DNA from: Promethearchaeota archaeon Loki_b32
Lineage (GTDB): Archaea; Asgardarchaeota; Lokiarchaeia; Sigyniarchaeales; SOKP01
Reading direction: 5' to 3'
DNA length: 49,817 nucleotides
Assembly (NCBI GenBank): GCA_005223125.1
Contig: NJBH01000030.1
Span: 1-49,817, forward strand
A program made the position numbers and the translations under genes. This document shows, in pieces, positions 27,466 to 36,037 of this stretch (position 1 is its first letter; each line of letters begins with the position of its first letter). The notes under the pieces are model-generated. The model was not told the DNA's origin, made no database searches, and worked only from the letters and a program-made list of their open reading frames with translations.

Positions 27466-29691
27466 ATGAGTGGAATAACTCGAGAATATGAGGGAAATGG
27501 AAAAAAAGTAAGGATTAAAGATGCATATAAAGGAGATGCTGGTAGAGGTAGGATAAGAATTGATCCTGATGTTATCAATGAACTCAACCTTAGAACTGGC
27601 GATGTAATTGAAATCTCCCATAATATAGCAGGGAAGAAAACTGCCGCATTATTATATCCTGGGAAATTAGAAGATAAAGGTACAAACACAATTAGAATAG
27701 ATTCTTCATTGAGAAGGAATATTGGTGCTTCATTAGATGATATAGTAGAAATCCGTAAAATTGAAGCAAGTTTAGCTGATAGAATAACATTTGCAGGGAT
27801 AGAAGAATCAGTTATTATAAGGAGATCTGATCAATTAGTAAGAATGTTAGAAAATCGTGTTATTACAAAAGGAGATATTCTAAGTTTTAATGCGATGGGT
27901 CGTAGGATTGATTTTATAGTAATAGATTATTCTCCTAGAGCTGCTGCTGTTAGGATTCATTTAGATACTAAAATTACGATTTCAGAGAAAACTCATAAAG
28001 AACTTGAAGAATTAGAGGCAAGAAGAGTTACTTATGAGGATATTGGAGGATTAGAAGAGGAAATCCAAAAAATACGTGAAATGATTGAATTACCAATAAG
28101 GCATCCAGAATTATTTAAAAGAATTGGGATTGATCCTCCTAAGGGGGTTTTATTGCATGGACCACCGGGGACAGGAAAAACCTTACTAGCTAGAGCTGTT
28201 GCATATGAAACTGAGGCACATTTCATAACCATAAGTGGACCTGAAATCATGAGTAAATTTTACGGTCAGAGTGAAGAAAATCTCCGTAAAGTGTTTGAAG
28301 AAGCAAAAGAAATGGCTCCTTCAATAATATTTATAGATGAATTAGATTCAATAGCTCCTAAACGGGGTGAAGTAACTGGTGAAGTTGAAAGAAGGGTAGT
28401 TGCTCAACTACTTTCTTTATTAGACGGTTTAGAAGGAAGGGGAGAAACCATTGTTATTGGAGCAACAAATAGGGTAAATGATATAGATCCCGCGCTCAGA
28501 CGTCCTGGAAGATTTGACCGAGAAATAGAGATTGGTGTACCCGATACTGATGGTAGATATGAGGTTTTATTAATTCATACGCGTGGTATGCCTCTCTATA
28601 ATGATGTTGATCTTCGTCTTATGGCTGAGAAAACGCATGGGTTTGTCGGAGCAGATGTAGAAGCATTAGCAAAAGAAGCTGCAATGTTAGCAATAAGAGA
28701 GTTATTGCCGAAAATTGATCTTGATAAACCCATCCCTCCTGAGGTTTTACTTGATCTTCAACTCAAAATGAAAAATTTTGAAACAGCTTTAAAAAGTATT
28801 GAACCATCAGCTTTAAGGGAAGTATTAATTACTCAACCTACTGAAACTTGGGAAGATATCGGTGGGTTGAAAGAAGCTATACAGCAATTAAGAGAAGTAA
28901 TTGAATGGCCATTAAAATATCCCGAATTATATAATTACTTAAATTCAAAACCACCCAACGGAATTCTTCTATTTGGGCCACCAGGATCTGGAAAAACATT
29001 ATTAGCTAAAGCCCTAGCTCATGAAACTGAAATTAATTTTATTTCGGTAAAAGGTCCTGAGTTTTTATCTAAATGGGTCGGTGAAAGTGAAAAGGCGGTA
29101 AGAGAAACCTTTCGAAAAGCAAGGGCTGCAGCTCCTTGTATTATTTTCTTTGATGAAATTGATGCCATTGCTGGAATGCGAGGTAGATTTGCTAGCTCTC
29201 AAGTAACTGAACAAGTTGTTTCACAACTACTAACTGAAATGGATGGCTTAGAGGGATTAAAGGATGTCATCTTACTTGCTGCTACCAATAGGCCAGATAT
29301 GCTTGATCCTGCATTATTACGATCGGGTAGATTTGGTAGACATATTGAAATTCCTATGCCAGATAAAGATGCCCGGGTTGAAATCTTTAAAATTCATCTT
29401 CAAAATAAGCCTTTAGCTAATAATGTAAACATAGATCAAATGGAGCAAGATCTAGAAGGCTATACTGGAGCCGATATTCAAGCAATCTGTGAAGAAGCTA
29501 CTCTCTTGACAATTCGAAAAGCAATTATAGACACAAATATAAATACTCAAAATGCTGATTCTATTAAGGCGGTAAAAATTTCAAAAGAAGAATTTGATGA
29601 ATCAATCGAAAAGATATTAAAATCTGCAGATAAAGCTAAAAAATCTCAAGAAGTATATGCAAAAGAACCTTCAGAAGATTTGTATAGGTAA
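27466..29691 (+). CDS. cdc48: Cdc48/VAT-type AAA+ ATPase
   Basis: 741 residues. N-terminal double-psi barrel and four-stranded domain (1-190), then D1 and D2 AAA+ rings. Walker A motifs are GPPGTGKT (232-239) and GPPGSGKT (504-511); Walker B are FIDELDSI and FFDEIDAI; both rings carry sensor-1 GATN/AATN and paired arginines (RRPGRFDRE and LLRSGRFGR). It unfolds proteins for degradation or disassembly. The last residues are Leu-Tyr-Arg, a hydrophobic-Tyr-any (HbYX) tail as used by proteasome-activating ATPases to open the 20S gate. It lies 75 bases after hsp20. Confidence 0.95.
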   Translation: MSGITREYEGNGKKVRIKDAYKGDAGRGRIRIDPDVINELNLRTGDVIEISHNIAGKKTAALLYPGKLEDKGTNTIRIDSSLRRNIGASLDDIVEIRKIEASLADRITFAGIEESVIIRRSDQLVRMLENRVITKGDILSFNAMGRRIDFIVIDYSPRAAAVRIHLDTKITISEKTHKELEELEARRVTYEDIGGLEEEIQKIREMIELPIRHPELFKRIGIDPPKGVLLHGPPGTGKTLLARAVAYETEAHFITISGPEIMSKFYGQSEENLRKVFEEAKEMAPSIIFIDELDSIAPKRGEVTGEVERRVVAQLLSLLDGLEGRGETIVIGATNRVNDIDPALRRPGRFDREIEIGVPDTDGRYEVLLIHTRGMPLYNDVDLRLMAEKTHGFVGADVEALAKEAAMLAIRELLPKIDLDKPIPPEVLLDLQLKMKNFETALKSIEPSALREVLITQPTETWEDIGGLKEAIQQLREVIEWPLKYPELYNYLNSKPPNGILLFGPPGSGKTLLAKALAHETEINFISVKGPEFLSKWVGESEKAVRETFRKARAAAPCIIFFDEIDAIAGMRGRFASSQVTEQVVSQLLTEMDGLEGLKDVILLAATNRPDMLDPALLRSGRFGRHIEIPMPDKDARVEIFKIHLQNKPLANNVNIDQMEQDLEGYTGADIQAICEEATLLTIRKAIIDTNINTQNADSIKAVKISKEEFDESIEKILKSADKAKKSQEVYAKEPSEDLYR

Positions 29692-29743
29692 AATTTAACC
29701 AAAAATTTATAGAATTAATGATCAAAAATGAGGCGTAATTAGA

Positions 29744-30529
29744 ATGGAATTGGAAGAACAAGAAGGAAAAGATGCCTTTCTTAATATTAATAATTTACTT
29801 GAAATATTAGGAAATCCTACGAGAAGGATTATTCTATCTAAATTAGCTAAGGTTCCACTAGGTGCATCGGAATTAGCAACTTCATTTGGGAAAAAAATTT
29901 CAAGACAAGCGATTCATAGTCAACTTAAAATGCTTTCTGTTGCAGGGATAATTGAAAGTTTCGGTAATGATCCGAGAAATATTAAATATCGAATTAATAG
30001 TAATCTATCTTTAAGAATTGACATCACTCCAGATTATTATAAGATTAATTTTAAAGTGACTAAAATTAATGATCCTAGAGATAATTTCTCACTAAAAGAC
30101 ATAGGATGCCATATAGACTATCAAAAAATAAAAACCCCTGAAAAGAAACTCAGATTTTTAGGAGAAAAAATAAAAGAAATTGAAGAAAACACCATAATTT
30201 TAGAAGCAAAAAGAAATACCTTGTTGCACAATAAGGAGTGTTTTATAATCGAACTCAAAAACATAATGAGAGATCAGTATGAGGAAGATCTTCAAACCAA
30301 AGAGCAACCCAATTTGGAAAAAGAGATTTTTTATACGTTGTTTTACAATCCTACAAAATATTTTAAAAGAATAAATATCGATAAATTATTAGATGATATG
30401 TTCTTCTCAGAAATGGGGCCTATTAGAAGAGATCAACATAAGGTTTCTATAAGACATTTACTTAGAGATTTATCAAATTTGATGGATTTCTTTCGAGAAG
30501 ATGAAGATGCTTGGTTTTTCGATATTTAA
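29744..30529 (+). CDS. ArsR-type winged-helix regulator (Phr-like position)
   Basis: 261 residues. N-terminal winged helix (about 15-85): LLEILGNPTRRIILSKLAK is the classic ArsR opening, followed by SRQAIHSQLKMLSVAGIIES as recognition helix and wing. The remaining 170 residues are helical and charged and probably dimerise or sense a signal. It sits 52 bases after cdc48 in the same direction. In Pyrococcus the ArsR-type repressor Phr controls hsp20 and an AAA+ ATPase gene, and the arrangement here is the same set of functions. The role as heat-shock repressor is inferred from that parallel. Confidence 0.75.
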   Translation: MELEEQEGKDAFLNINNLLEILGNPTRRIILSKLAKVPLGASELATSFGKKISRQAIHSQLKMLSVAGIIESFGNDPRNIKYRINSNLSLRIDITPDYYKINFKVTKINDPRDNFSLKDIGCHIDYQKIKTPEKKLRFLGEKIKEIEENTIILEAKRNTLLHNKECFIIELKNIMRDQYEEDLQTKEQPNLEKEIFYTLFYNPTKYFKRINIDKLLDDMFFSEMGPIRRDQHKVSIRHLLRDLSNLMDFFREDEDAWFFDI

Positions 30530-30573
30530 GTTAATAGTTTATGAAATAGTATAGTAAGAATATTGGGTGAAAA

Positions 30574-31074
30574 ATGAATCTACAAGAATTAAAAAAGGAA
30601 ATGCCTGTAATATTTGATCAGGTTAAAAAAAATGTAAGAAAAGTGTATGGGCGCCACAGGGCTGGTTTAAATCTTGGACTTATTGAGATGGGTATGTATA
30701 GAGGAGGCTTTATTGGTGGAATGCATTTTCACCCTGGTACAGATATAGTCATGAATAAAACACCACTTAAAATTATATTGAGAGAACAACCTGATGAGAT
30801 CGTCTGGGCTTATACATATCATATTCTTTTACATGAATATATTCATTCACTGGGAGTTTTAGATGAACAACAATGTAGACTTATTACGCTTAGAATAAGT
30901 GAGAAAATTTTTAAAGATGTGGACCATCCTACAATAATCCTGGCAAAAAATGGTATTGGGACTTATTTTCCAAATTTACCTTTAATATATGCTCCACAAG
31001 ATCTTAAGCCTGATGGAAAATCAATTGAATATATCTATAATTTTGATCATGAGAGTTATGATTATTACTCATAA
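30574..31074 (+). CDS. Small zinc metalloprotease-like protein (HEYIH, minigluzincin type)
   Basis: 166 residues with a zinc-protease helix HEYIHSLG at 87-94, followed by DEQQC, where an acidic residue could be the third ligand as in gluzincins. A second histidine-rich loop, GGMHFHPGTD near residue 50, precedes it. The short single-domain length fits minigluzincin-like archaeal proteases. It follows the ArsR-type regulator by 44 bases, so it may belong to the proteostasis module. Activity is predicted only from the HExxH motif. Confidence 0.6.
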   Translation: MNLQELKKEMPVIFDQVKKNVRKVYGRHRAGLNLGLIEMGMYRGGFIGGMHFHPGTDIVMNKTPLKIILREQPDEIVWAYTYHILLHEYIHSLGVLDEQQCRLITLRISEKIFKDVDHPTIILAKNGIGTYFPNLPLIYAPQDLKPDGKSIEYIYNFDHESYDYYS

Positions 31075-31130
31075 CAAAATCAATAATCTAATAAGAAAAG
31101 GAGTTTAAATTAACGTTTTAAGCATATATT

Positions 31131-31511
31131 TCATGAATGTAGTAGCTTCCCCGCATCCAAACACTTATTGAGAGTTGTAATTAACCTTTGGTGTGTAAAA
31201 GGTTTATCCAAGAATCCCATTGCTCCATTTGAATAAACTTCATCTTTAATTGTTTTATCAGCACTAGCAAAAATAACTCTTGAATTGTGATCAATCTGTA
31301 ATATTTCTTTTAAAGCATCCAAACCATTTTTTATTGGCATTCTATAATCTAAAATAATTATATCTGGTTTTTCAGCGAAAGATCTAAACATTTTTATTGC
31401 TTCCTCTCCATTATTAGCAATACTTAACACTTGAAATCCAGACATTCCTAATAGGAGTTCATACAATCTTTGAAGATCTCTATCATCTTCTGCTATAAAG
31501 ATGGTTTTTAT
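31131..31511 (-). CDS. Single-domain response regulator (CheY-like), start uncertain
   Basis: A receiver domain with phospho-acceptor Asp in IIILDYRMP, Ser/Thr switch FASAD and Lys in FLDKPFT. The essential acidic pair (AEDD) lies upstream of the first usable start codon (TTG at 31466), in codons 31467-31511 that are clearly part of the gene. No ATG, GTG or TTG precedes them before an in-frame TAG. The first sensible initiator would be the ATA at 31511, giving a classic MKTIFIAEDD-type N-terminus. No output domain. Cognate kinase unknown; two PAS kinases are in the window. Confidence 0.7.
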   Translation of the reverse strand: MKTIFIAEDDRDLQRLYELLLGMSGFQVLSIANNGEEAIKMFRSFAEKPDIIILDYRMPIKNGLDALKEILQIDHNSRVIFASADKTIKDEVYSNGAMGFLDKPFTHQRLITTLNKCLDAGKLLHS

Positions 31512-31761
31512 TCTTACATCACCTTCGATGTACTTAGCCCCGCTTATACACTAATTATTTTAGATAAATCTAAAATACAAATTTTCACTTACTAATTATA
31601 CAAAACTATTACAGAAATTATAGTATATATGCTTTAACTTTTAAAAGTGAAATCATAATTTAGATTATAAAAAACTTGTTATCAAAAACTATTATCGAAA
31701 ATTTCTTTTGTATGTTAAATTTACATGATCTTAGTACCCTTATAGAAATCAAGAAAAGTGG

Positions 31762-32845
31762 ATGAAAAAAAATTACACAAATAGTCTCTGATGATGAATC
31801 TGCTGATGGAGAAAAAGAATCCATTGAAAAAAATATAGAAATCACACCAGAGCAATTAATACTTAAATGGAAGTTTCAAAATGTTGATAAAAAACTTACA
31901 TATGATATAAAACGATGCATAGGATGTTCTTTATGTAAAATTATTTGTCCTGTTGATGCAATTGAGCTTGGTCCCATTCCGGAAATCGCTCAAGGAATCT
32001 TAGATGAAAATAATCCAAAAATTCTAATAGATCATGAAAAATGCTGTTATTGTATGTTATGTGCTATAATTTGTCCGAATGATGCCTTTCATGAAAATTT
32101 TTTTCCTGAGGATCAAATTAATATTGACGAATTCCCCTCAATTGGAAAGTTCTTCAAAATAGATATGGAAAAGTGTGTTGAGGATCCTAAAAATGAAATT
32201 TGCAAACTCTGTTTAACTGTTAGAGATAGGAATAATATAAAAGATTTTTTTAAAATTCAAAATGAGTGTCCCACTCACTGTTTTTCGATTGATTCTCCAA
32301 TAAAAGGAGAGGTAATAATTAAAAAAAATATGCTCCATAAATGCGATCCCCAAGGATGTAAAGCCTGTGTTAATATTTGCCCTACAGAATCTTTTTTTAT
32401 TCCGGAAAGTGCTGTAGATGTTAAAAAATATGGAAAAATTGCCTGTAATGAAGATGAGTGTTTTTATTGCGGAGCATGTGAAAACTCTTGCCCTGATGAT
32501 TTGATAATAGTTGATAGAAAAGAAGTAGATATAATAGATCCAAAAAAAAGGGGCAACTTTCCTTGGATTCATGGTTGGATTAATAGTATAAAAGAAATAT
32601 TAAGGAAGAGATTAATTCAGGGTAAACAACAAATAGAAATCCCAATCATTGCAGAAGAAGTTAAAAAAGTAAAGGAAAAAATTGAAGAGAAAGTCCCTCA
32701 GCTTTCAGACGCAGATAGAAAGAAATTATCTGAATTAAACGAGAAAATTCAGGCTTTCCTTAGCTCTCCAAAAATTCGATATTGGATAAAGGATAAGAAA
32801 ACTGAAAAAATAACAAAAGAACTAAATAAATTCTTAAATAAATAA
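31762..32845 (+). CDS. Polyferredoxin-like 4Fe-4S protein, frameshifted at the start
   Basis: The reading frame ending at 32845 is open back to 31766 and encodes about 360 residues. Cysteine motifs in order are CIGCSLCKIICP, CCYCMLCAIICP, an irregular set including CKLC and CPTHC, CDPQGCKACVNICP and CFYCGACENSCP, enough for at least four 4Fe-4S clusters; a helical Lys/Glu tail follows. The first in-frame ATG (32054) would cut off the first cluster motif. The ATG at 31762 fits the start but is out of frame by one base across a run of eight A (31765-31772). Electron-transfer role; partner unknown. Confidence 0.65.
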
Positions 32846-33187
32846 ATTTAAGTTTATTCTTGACTTTAATTAGTTCTCCTTATATTAATTGATCTCTAAG
32901 AAATAAAAAGAACCACCAATCATTGGTGCAAAGAAAACCTCTTTAAAGACTATCTTAAAAATATTAATAAAAATAATTAATTACAATTTGACTCTTTTAT
33001 GTATCCAAATGAATTACTCTAATTTGAAGTTAGATAGATATATATCATAAAAGATTTGGTAATTTAGATCTTAAATCTGGATAAGATTATTAATTTAACA
33101 TATTTATCATAAGAATATGACGCTTTGTCTCTCTGTTTAGATGAATTTTACTATAGTAAGAATTTACAGTTAATATAACTTCAGAAT
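32846..33187. other. AT-rich intergenic region between convergent genes
   Basis: 342 bases between the polyferredoxin and ABC permease stop codons. No coding signal, RNA gene or repeat is seen. Confidence 0.4.
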
Positions 33188-34345
33188 TTATTTTTTCATT
33201 TTAAAAACTACAACTGCAAGTACCAAAAATAACGAAGTTAATAATAACATGATTAGAAAATCCATGAAAAACATATCTAAACCAAAGCCATTAATCATGA
33301 TTGCTCTGCTAATCCTTATCGAATATGTCATGGGAATAAAATATGAAACATATTGAAATACTTCTGGAAATGAATTTATAGGAAAAATAAATCCTGAGAA
33401 GAACATTGAAGGAATTAGGAGCAATGGGATGAATTGAAATGCTTGTAGCTCGTTTTGGGCAAAAGTAGAAGCAAAAATACCTAGTCCAACACAGGACATT
33501 GAGTAGATAAAGAGGACAAAAAATAACAATAGAATATTACCAACAATATGGATTTGGAAGAAAAGTACTGAAATTGCTAGCAAAAGTGCACTTTGGACTA
33601 ATGCTATTAATGAGTTCCCCAATAAATACCCTATCATTATTTCGGATTTGGAAGTGGATGTCACCTTAACTCTATACAAAGTTCCCGTCAATTTTTCCTT
33701 AGTAAAACCCCCAGTAACCGTTAAAATCATGAATAAAAAGAGTGCAAAACTGAGAATTCCTGGTCCAAGAGAATCAATTGGTCTTAAATTTGGATCCCCT
33801 GCAATATAGATGAGATTTATTTCTAAATGAGATTCTTCTCCTGATATCTCATTTATCACCGTTCCAATAACTTCTGAGATTGCACCTATTACGGAGCTTA
33901 TCGTCTGTGGATCGCTTCCATCTATATATGTTGATATTTGGATATAATTTGAAATATTCACCATATCCTCCGTAAAGTTTATAGGAATTACGATTAGTGC
34001 ATAATAATCGTTTCCTCCATAGATTTGTTGAATTTCTTCTGAAAGATTAAATGTGTTTAAATTCAGCAATTCGACATCCACTCTATCGTCTTCTTCAAGG
34101 GATCTTATGAAGATTTCAGAGAATTTGGTGTCATTTATCCCCATATAAGGTATACCCTCTCCACCTTCATCAAAATTAACAATCTTGATGGGTACATGTC
34201 TAACAGGTTGTCCAAAAGCATATCCAAAAAGAACCATCATAAGAATAGGCATCATAATGAGTAATCCTACTGTTCTTTTATCATGTAATAATGCTTGGAG
34301 ATTCTTTCGTGTGATTGCCATAATCCTCCTTGAACTAATGCTCAT
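33188..34345 (-). CDS. ABC-2 type transporter permease
   Basis: 385 residues with the ABC-2 export permease layout: one N-terminal membrane helix (about 25-45), an external domain of about 140 residues containing several potential N-glycosylation sites, then five C-terminal helices (about 195-380) with the TGTLYRVKVTS and FIPMTYSIR motifs. It forms an exporter with the ATPase directly upstream, whose stop overlaps this start by four bases (ATGA). Substrate unknown; related systems export drugs, lipids or polysaccharides. Confidence 0.85.
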   Translation of the reverse strand: MSISSRRIMAITRKNLQALLHDKRTVGLLIMMPILMMVLFGYAFGQPVRHVPIKIVNFDEGGEGIPYMGINDTKFSEIFIRSLEEDDRVDVELLNLNTFNLSEEIQQIYGGNDYYALIVIPINFTEDMVNISNYIQISTYIDGSDPQTISSVIGAISEVIGTVINEISGEESHLEINLIYIAGDPNLRPIDSLGPGILSFALFLFMILTVTGGFTKEKLTGTLYRVKVTSTSKSEIMIGYLLGNSLIALVQSALLLAISVLFFQIHIVGNILLLFFVLFIYSMSCVGLGIFASTFAQNELQAFQFIPLLLIPSMFFSGFIFPINSFPEVFQYVSYFIPMTYSIRISRAIMINGFGLDMFFMDFLIMLLLTSLFLVLAVVVFKMKK

Positions 34346-35115
34346 CTTCCTATCCCTCCTAACTTTTTTTCCTTCTTCTCCTGATGGGTGTAATGGATAA
34401 AAACCTCTTCCATATCTGGTAGGCTTTCAAGGTTTTTGAGTCTTCTGACATTCTCCATTAACTCTATGGGTGTTCCAGAGATTAATATCTTCTTATTCAT
34501 CAAACCAATTTGATCACAGTTAATTGACTCTGCCAAATAATGAGTGGTAATGAGAATTGTAACTCCTTTTTCTTTTGAAATTTTCTTAAAATAATTCCAG
34601 AATTCGATTCTAAGTTCAGGGTCAATCCCTACAGTAGGTTCATCTAAAATTAGAATTTCTGGTTGATGAAGTAATGCAACCGCAAGGGAACATCGTCTTT
34701 GCATCCCTCCTGAACATTTGGAGATTAATCTTTTTTTATATTCTGTGAGGTCAATCAATTCAAGGACTTCTTGGATATGAGAATCAATAATAGGTTTTGG
34801 AATTTTATATAAGTTTCCAAAAAATTTTAGATTTTGCTCGATTGTTAGATCTAAATATAGAGAGAGCTCTTGGGGCATAAAACCGATTTTATGATAGACT
34901 TCATTAATCCTTTTGGGGATTTCCTTTCCATCAATCGTTATTTTAGCTCCCGGATCTGGGTCTAATATATCTAATAGAACTAAGATAGTTGTCGTTTTTC
35001 CTGAGCCATTGGGTCCAACGAGGCCAAATATCTCACCTCTTTGAATATTAATATCGAGATTCTCTACAGCCTTGAATCTTCCAAAAGATTTTGAAAGACT
35101 TGATATTTTTATCAT
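34342..35115 (-). CDS. ABC transporter ATP-binding protein
   Basis: 257 residues of the ABC-2 exporter ATPase family. Walker A GPNGSGKTT (about 34-42), Q-loop MPQELS, signature CSGGMQRR, Walker B ILILDEPT, and the H-loop histidine in ITTHY. Complete. Overlaps the permease start by four bases, so the two proteins are translationally coupled. Promoter lies in the region upstream of 35115. Confidence 0.9.
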   Translation of the reverse strand: MIKISSLSKSFGRFKAVENLDINIQRGEIFGLVGPNGSGKTTTILVLLDILDPDPGAKITIDGKEIPKRINEVYHKIGFMPQELSLYLDLTIEQNLKFFGNLYKIPKPIIDSHIQEVLELIDLTEYKKRLISKCSGGMQRRCSLAVALLHQPEILILDEPTVGIDPELRIEFWNYFKKISKEKGVTILITTHYLAESINCDQIGLMNKKILISGTPIELMENVRRLKNLESLPDMEEVFIHYTHQEKKEKKLGGIGR

Positions 35116-35225
35116 CTTTTACTATAAAAAAATTGTATTTTTTGCAATATTATTCAAAACATAAAAACTTAAATATATTACTACTTTGGTAGCAGATTTT
35201 TGGTTTAATTATAATTGATGAAAGA

Positions 35226-35312
35226 CTCCCAAAAATTAGATATTGGATAAAGGATAAAAAAACTGAAAAAATAACAAAAGAACTTAATAAGGGTTTAAAT
35301 CAAAAAAAATAA
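35226..35312 (+). pseudogene. Remnant of a polyferredoxin C-terminus
   Basis: 29 codons reading LPKIRYWIKDKKTEKITKEL followed by a lysine-rich end. This repeats almost exactly the last residues of the polyferredoxin at 32.8 kb (PKIRYWIKDKKTEKITKEL). No start codon or cluster motif precedes it, so it is the tail of a lost paralogue or a partial duplication about 2.4 kb from the intact copy. Confidence 0.6.
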
Positions 35313-35403
35313 GCAATCTAGATTTCACTGAATTAATTCTTTAAAATTCTCCTTGTTTAAATATATAATCTAATACTTAAGGTAAATAATAAGATCATTT
35401 TAG

Positions 35404-35703
35404 GTGCATTATTTTATGAAATTAATTCTGAAAATTAAGAAAAATAAAATCACCAAGAAAGAGAGAATTATTGCTTGGATACAGAAAAATTCAGATTTAA
35501 ATGAGGATGTTCAACAACTCTTCCAACTTTTTAAAGAAAATATTAAAATATCTAAATTTAGCAAATTTTTAAGGTTTTATATTGTGTCTTCTTCTAATCC
35601 TGCTATCATATTGAACATTTTTTCATCTCTTCAAGAATCAATTCCAGATGTTTACTTTAAGAATGAAAATTCGATAGGAATAGAAGATTTTATGGACATA
35701 TAG
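35404..35703 (+). CDS. Hypothetical small protein
   Basis: 99 residues from a GTG start, or 95 from the ATG at 35416. Lysine-rich N-terminus, then mostly helical with alternating hydrophobic residues; no membrane segment, cysteine motif or recognised family. It lies between a polyferredoxin-tail remnant and tRNA-Pro. Could be a real small protein or a fragment. Confidence 0.35.
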   Translation: MHYFMKLILKIKKNKITKKERIIAWIQKNSDLNEDVQQLFQLFKENIKISKFSKFLRFYIVSSSNPAIILNIFSSLQESIPDVYFKNENSIGIEDFMDI

Positions 35704-35755
35704 ACGACCAATAATTAAAATAGAAATTTATAATAAAAAATGGGAGGGGGGGGAT

Positions 35756-35784
35756 TTGTTCGAGGTCCCCGATACGAGAGCCCG
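35756..35784 (-). other. T-loop intron of tRNA-Pro with BHB motif
   Basis: 29 bases inserted after TTCAA of the T-loop (exact edge can slide by up to three bases because CAA is repeated). Central helix GTTC (exon) with GAAC (intron), 3-base bulges AAC and AAA, inner helix GGG with CUC, and the T-stem as outer helix: a textbook bulge-helix-bulge for the archaeal splicing endonuclease. Confidence 0.8.
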
Positions 35785-35816
35785 TTGAACCCCCGACCCC
35801 TTGGTCCCAAACCAAG

Positions 35817-35844
35817 ATTCACGCCGTAGAGAAAAACTCTACAG
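35817..35844 (-). other. D-arm/anticodon-arm junction intron of tRNA-Pro
   Basis: About 28 bases at tRNA position 26/27, containing a perfect 6-bp hairpin GTAGAG-TTTTT-CTCTAC. The flanking bases form only a relaxed bulge-helix, so exact splice sites are uncertain by one or two bases. Confidence 0.7.
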
Positions 35845-35889
35845 TATCATACCAAGCTAGACCACCCTCCCTTTACTAAACAGGTTTCT

Positions 35890-35899
35890 CTTTTTAAAG
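35890..35899 (-). promoter_or_regulatory. TATA box of tRNA-Pro
   Basis: On the minus strand, CTTTAAAAAG about 20-28 bases before the tRNA 5' end, matching archaeal box A in sequence and distance. Confidence 0.5.
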
Positions 35900-36037
35900 A
35901 TTTAATTAAATCCATCTTTAAAGAGATGGGATAATTAATTATACAACTTGATATAAAATCTAATTGTTATATAATACAAACAATAAAAATTAAAATATTT
36001 TTTCAATTTGAATTCTATCTTCTAAAAAGAAATTGAA

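Larger units (their letters stand above)
35741..35871 (-). tRNA. tRNA-Pro (anticodon TGG) with two introns
   Basis: On the minus strand, acceptor stem GGGAGGG (35871-35865) pairs with CCCTCCC (35848-... of the 3' end at 35748-35742), discriminator A at 35741. D-arm GTCTAGCTTGGTATGAT; anticodon arm CTTGG-TTTGGGA-CCAAG with anticodon TGG at 35809-35807; variable loop GGGTC; T-stem GGGGG/CCCCC. Two insertions interrupt it: about 28 bases between D-arm and anticodon arm (35817-35844) and 29 bases in the T-loop (35756-35784). Removing both leaves a regular 74-base tRNA. There is no intron at the usual 37/38 site. CCA is not encoded. A T-rich tract follows the 3' end. Confidence 0.9.

Noticed and set aside
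35800-35820. Canonical 37/38 intron in tRNA-Pro
   Set aside because: The anticodon loop TTTGGGA is uninterrupted and the 5-bp anticodon stem closes directly around it.
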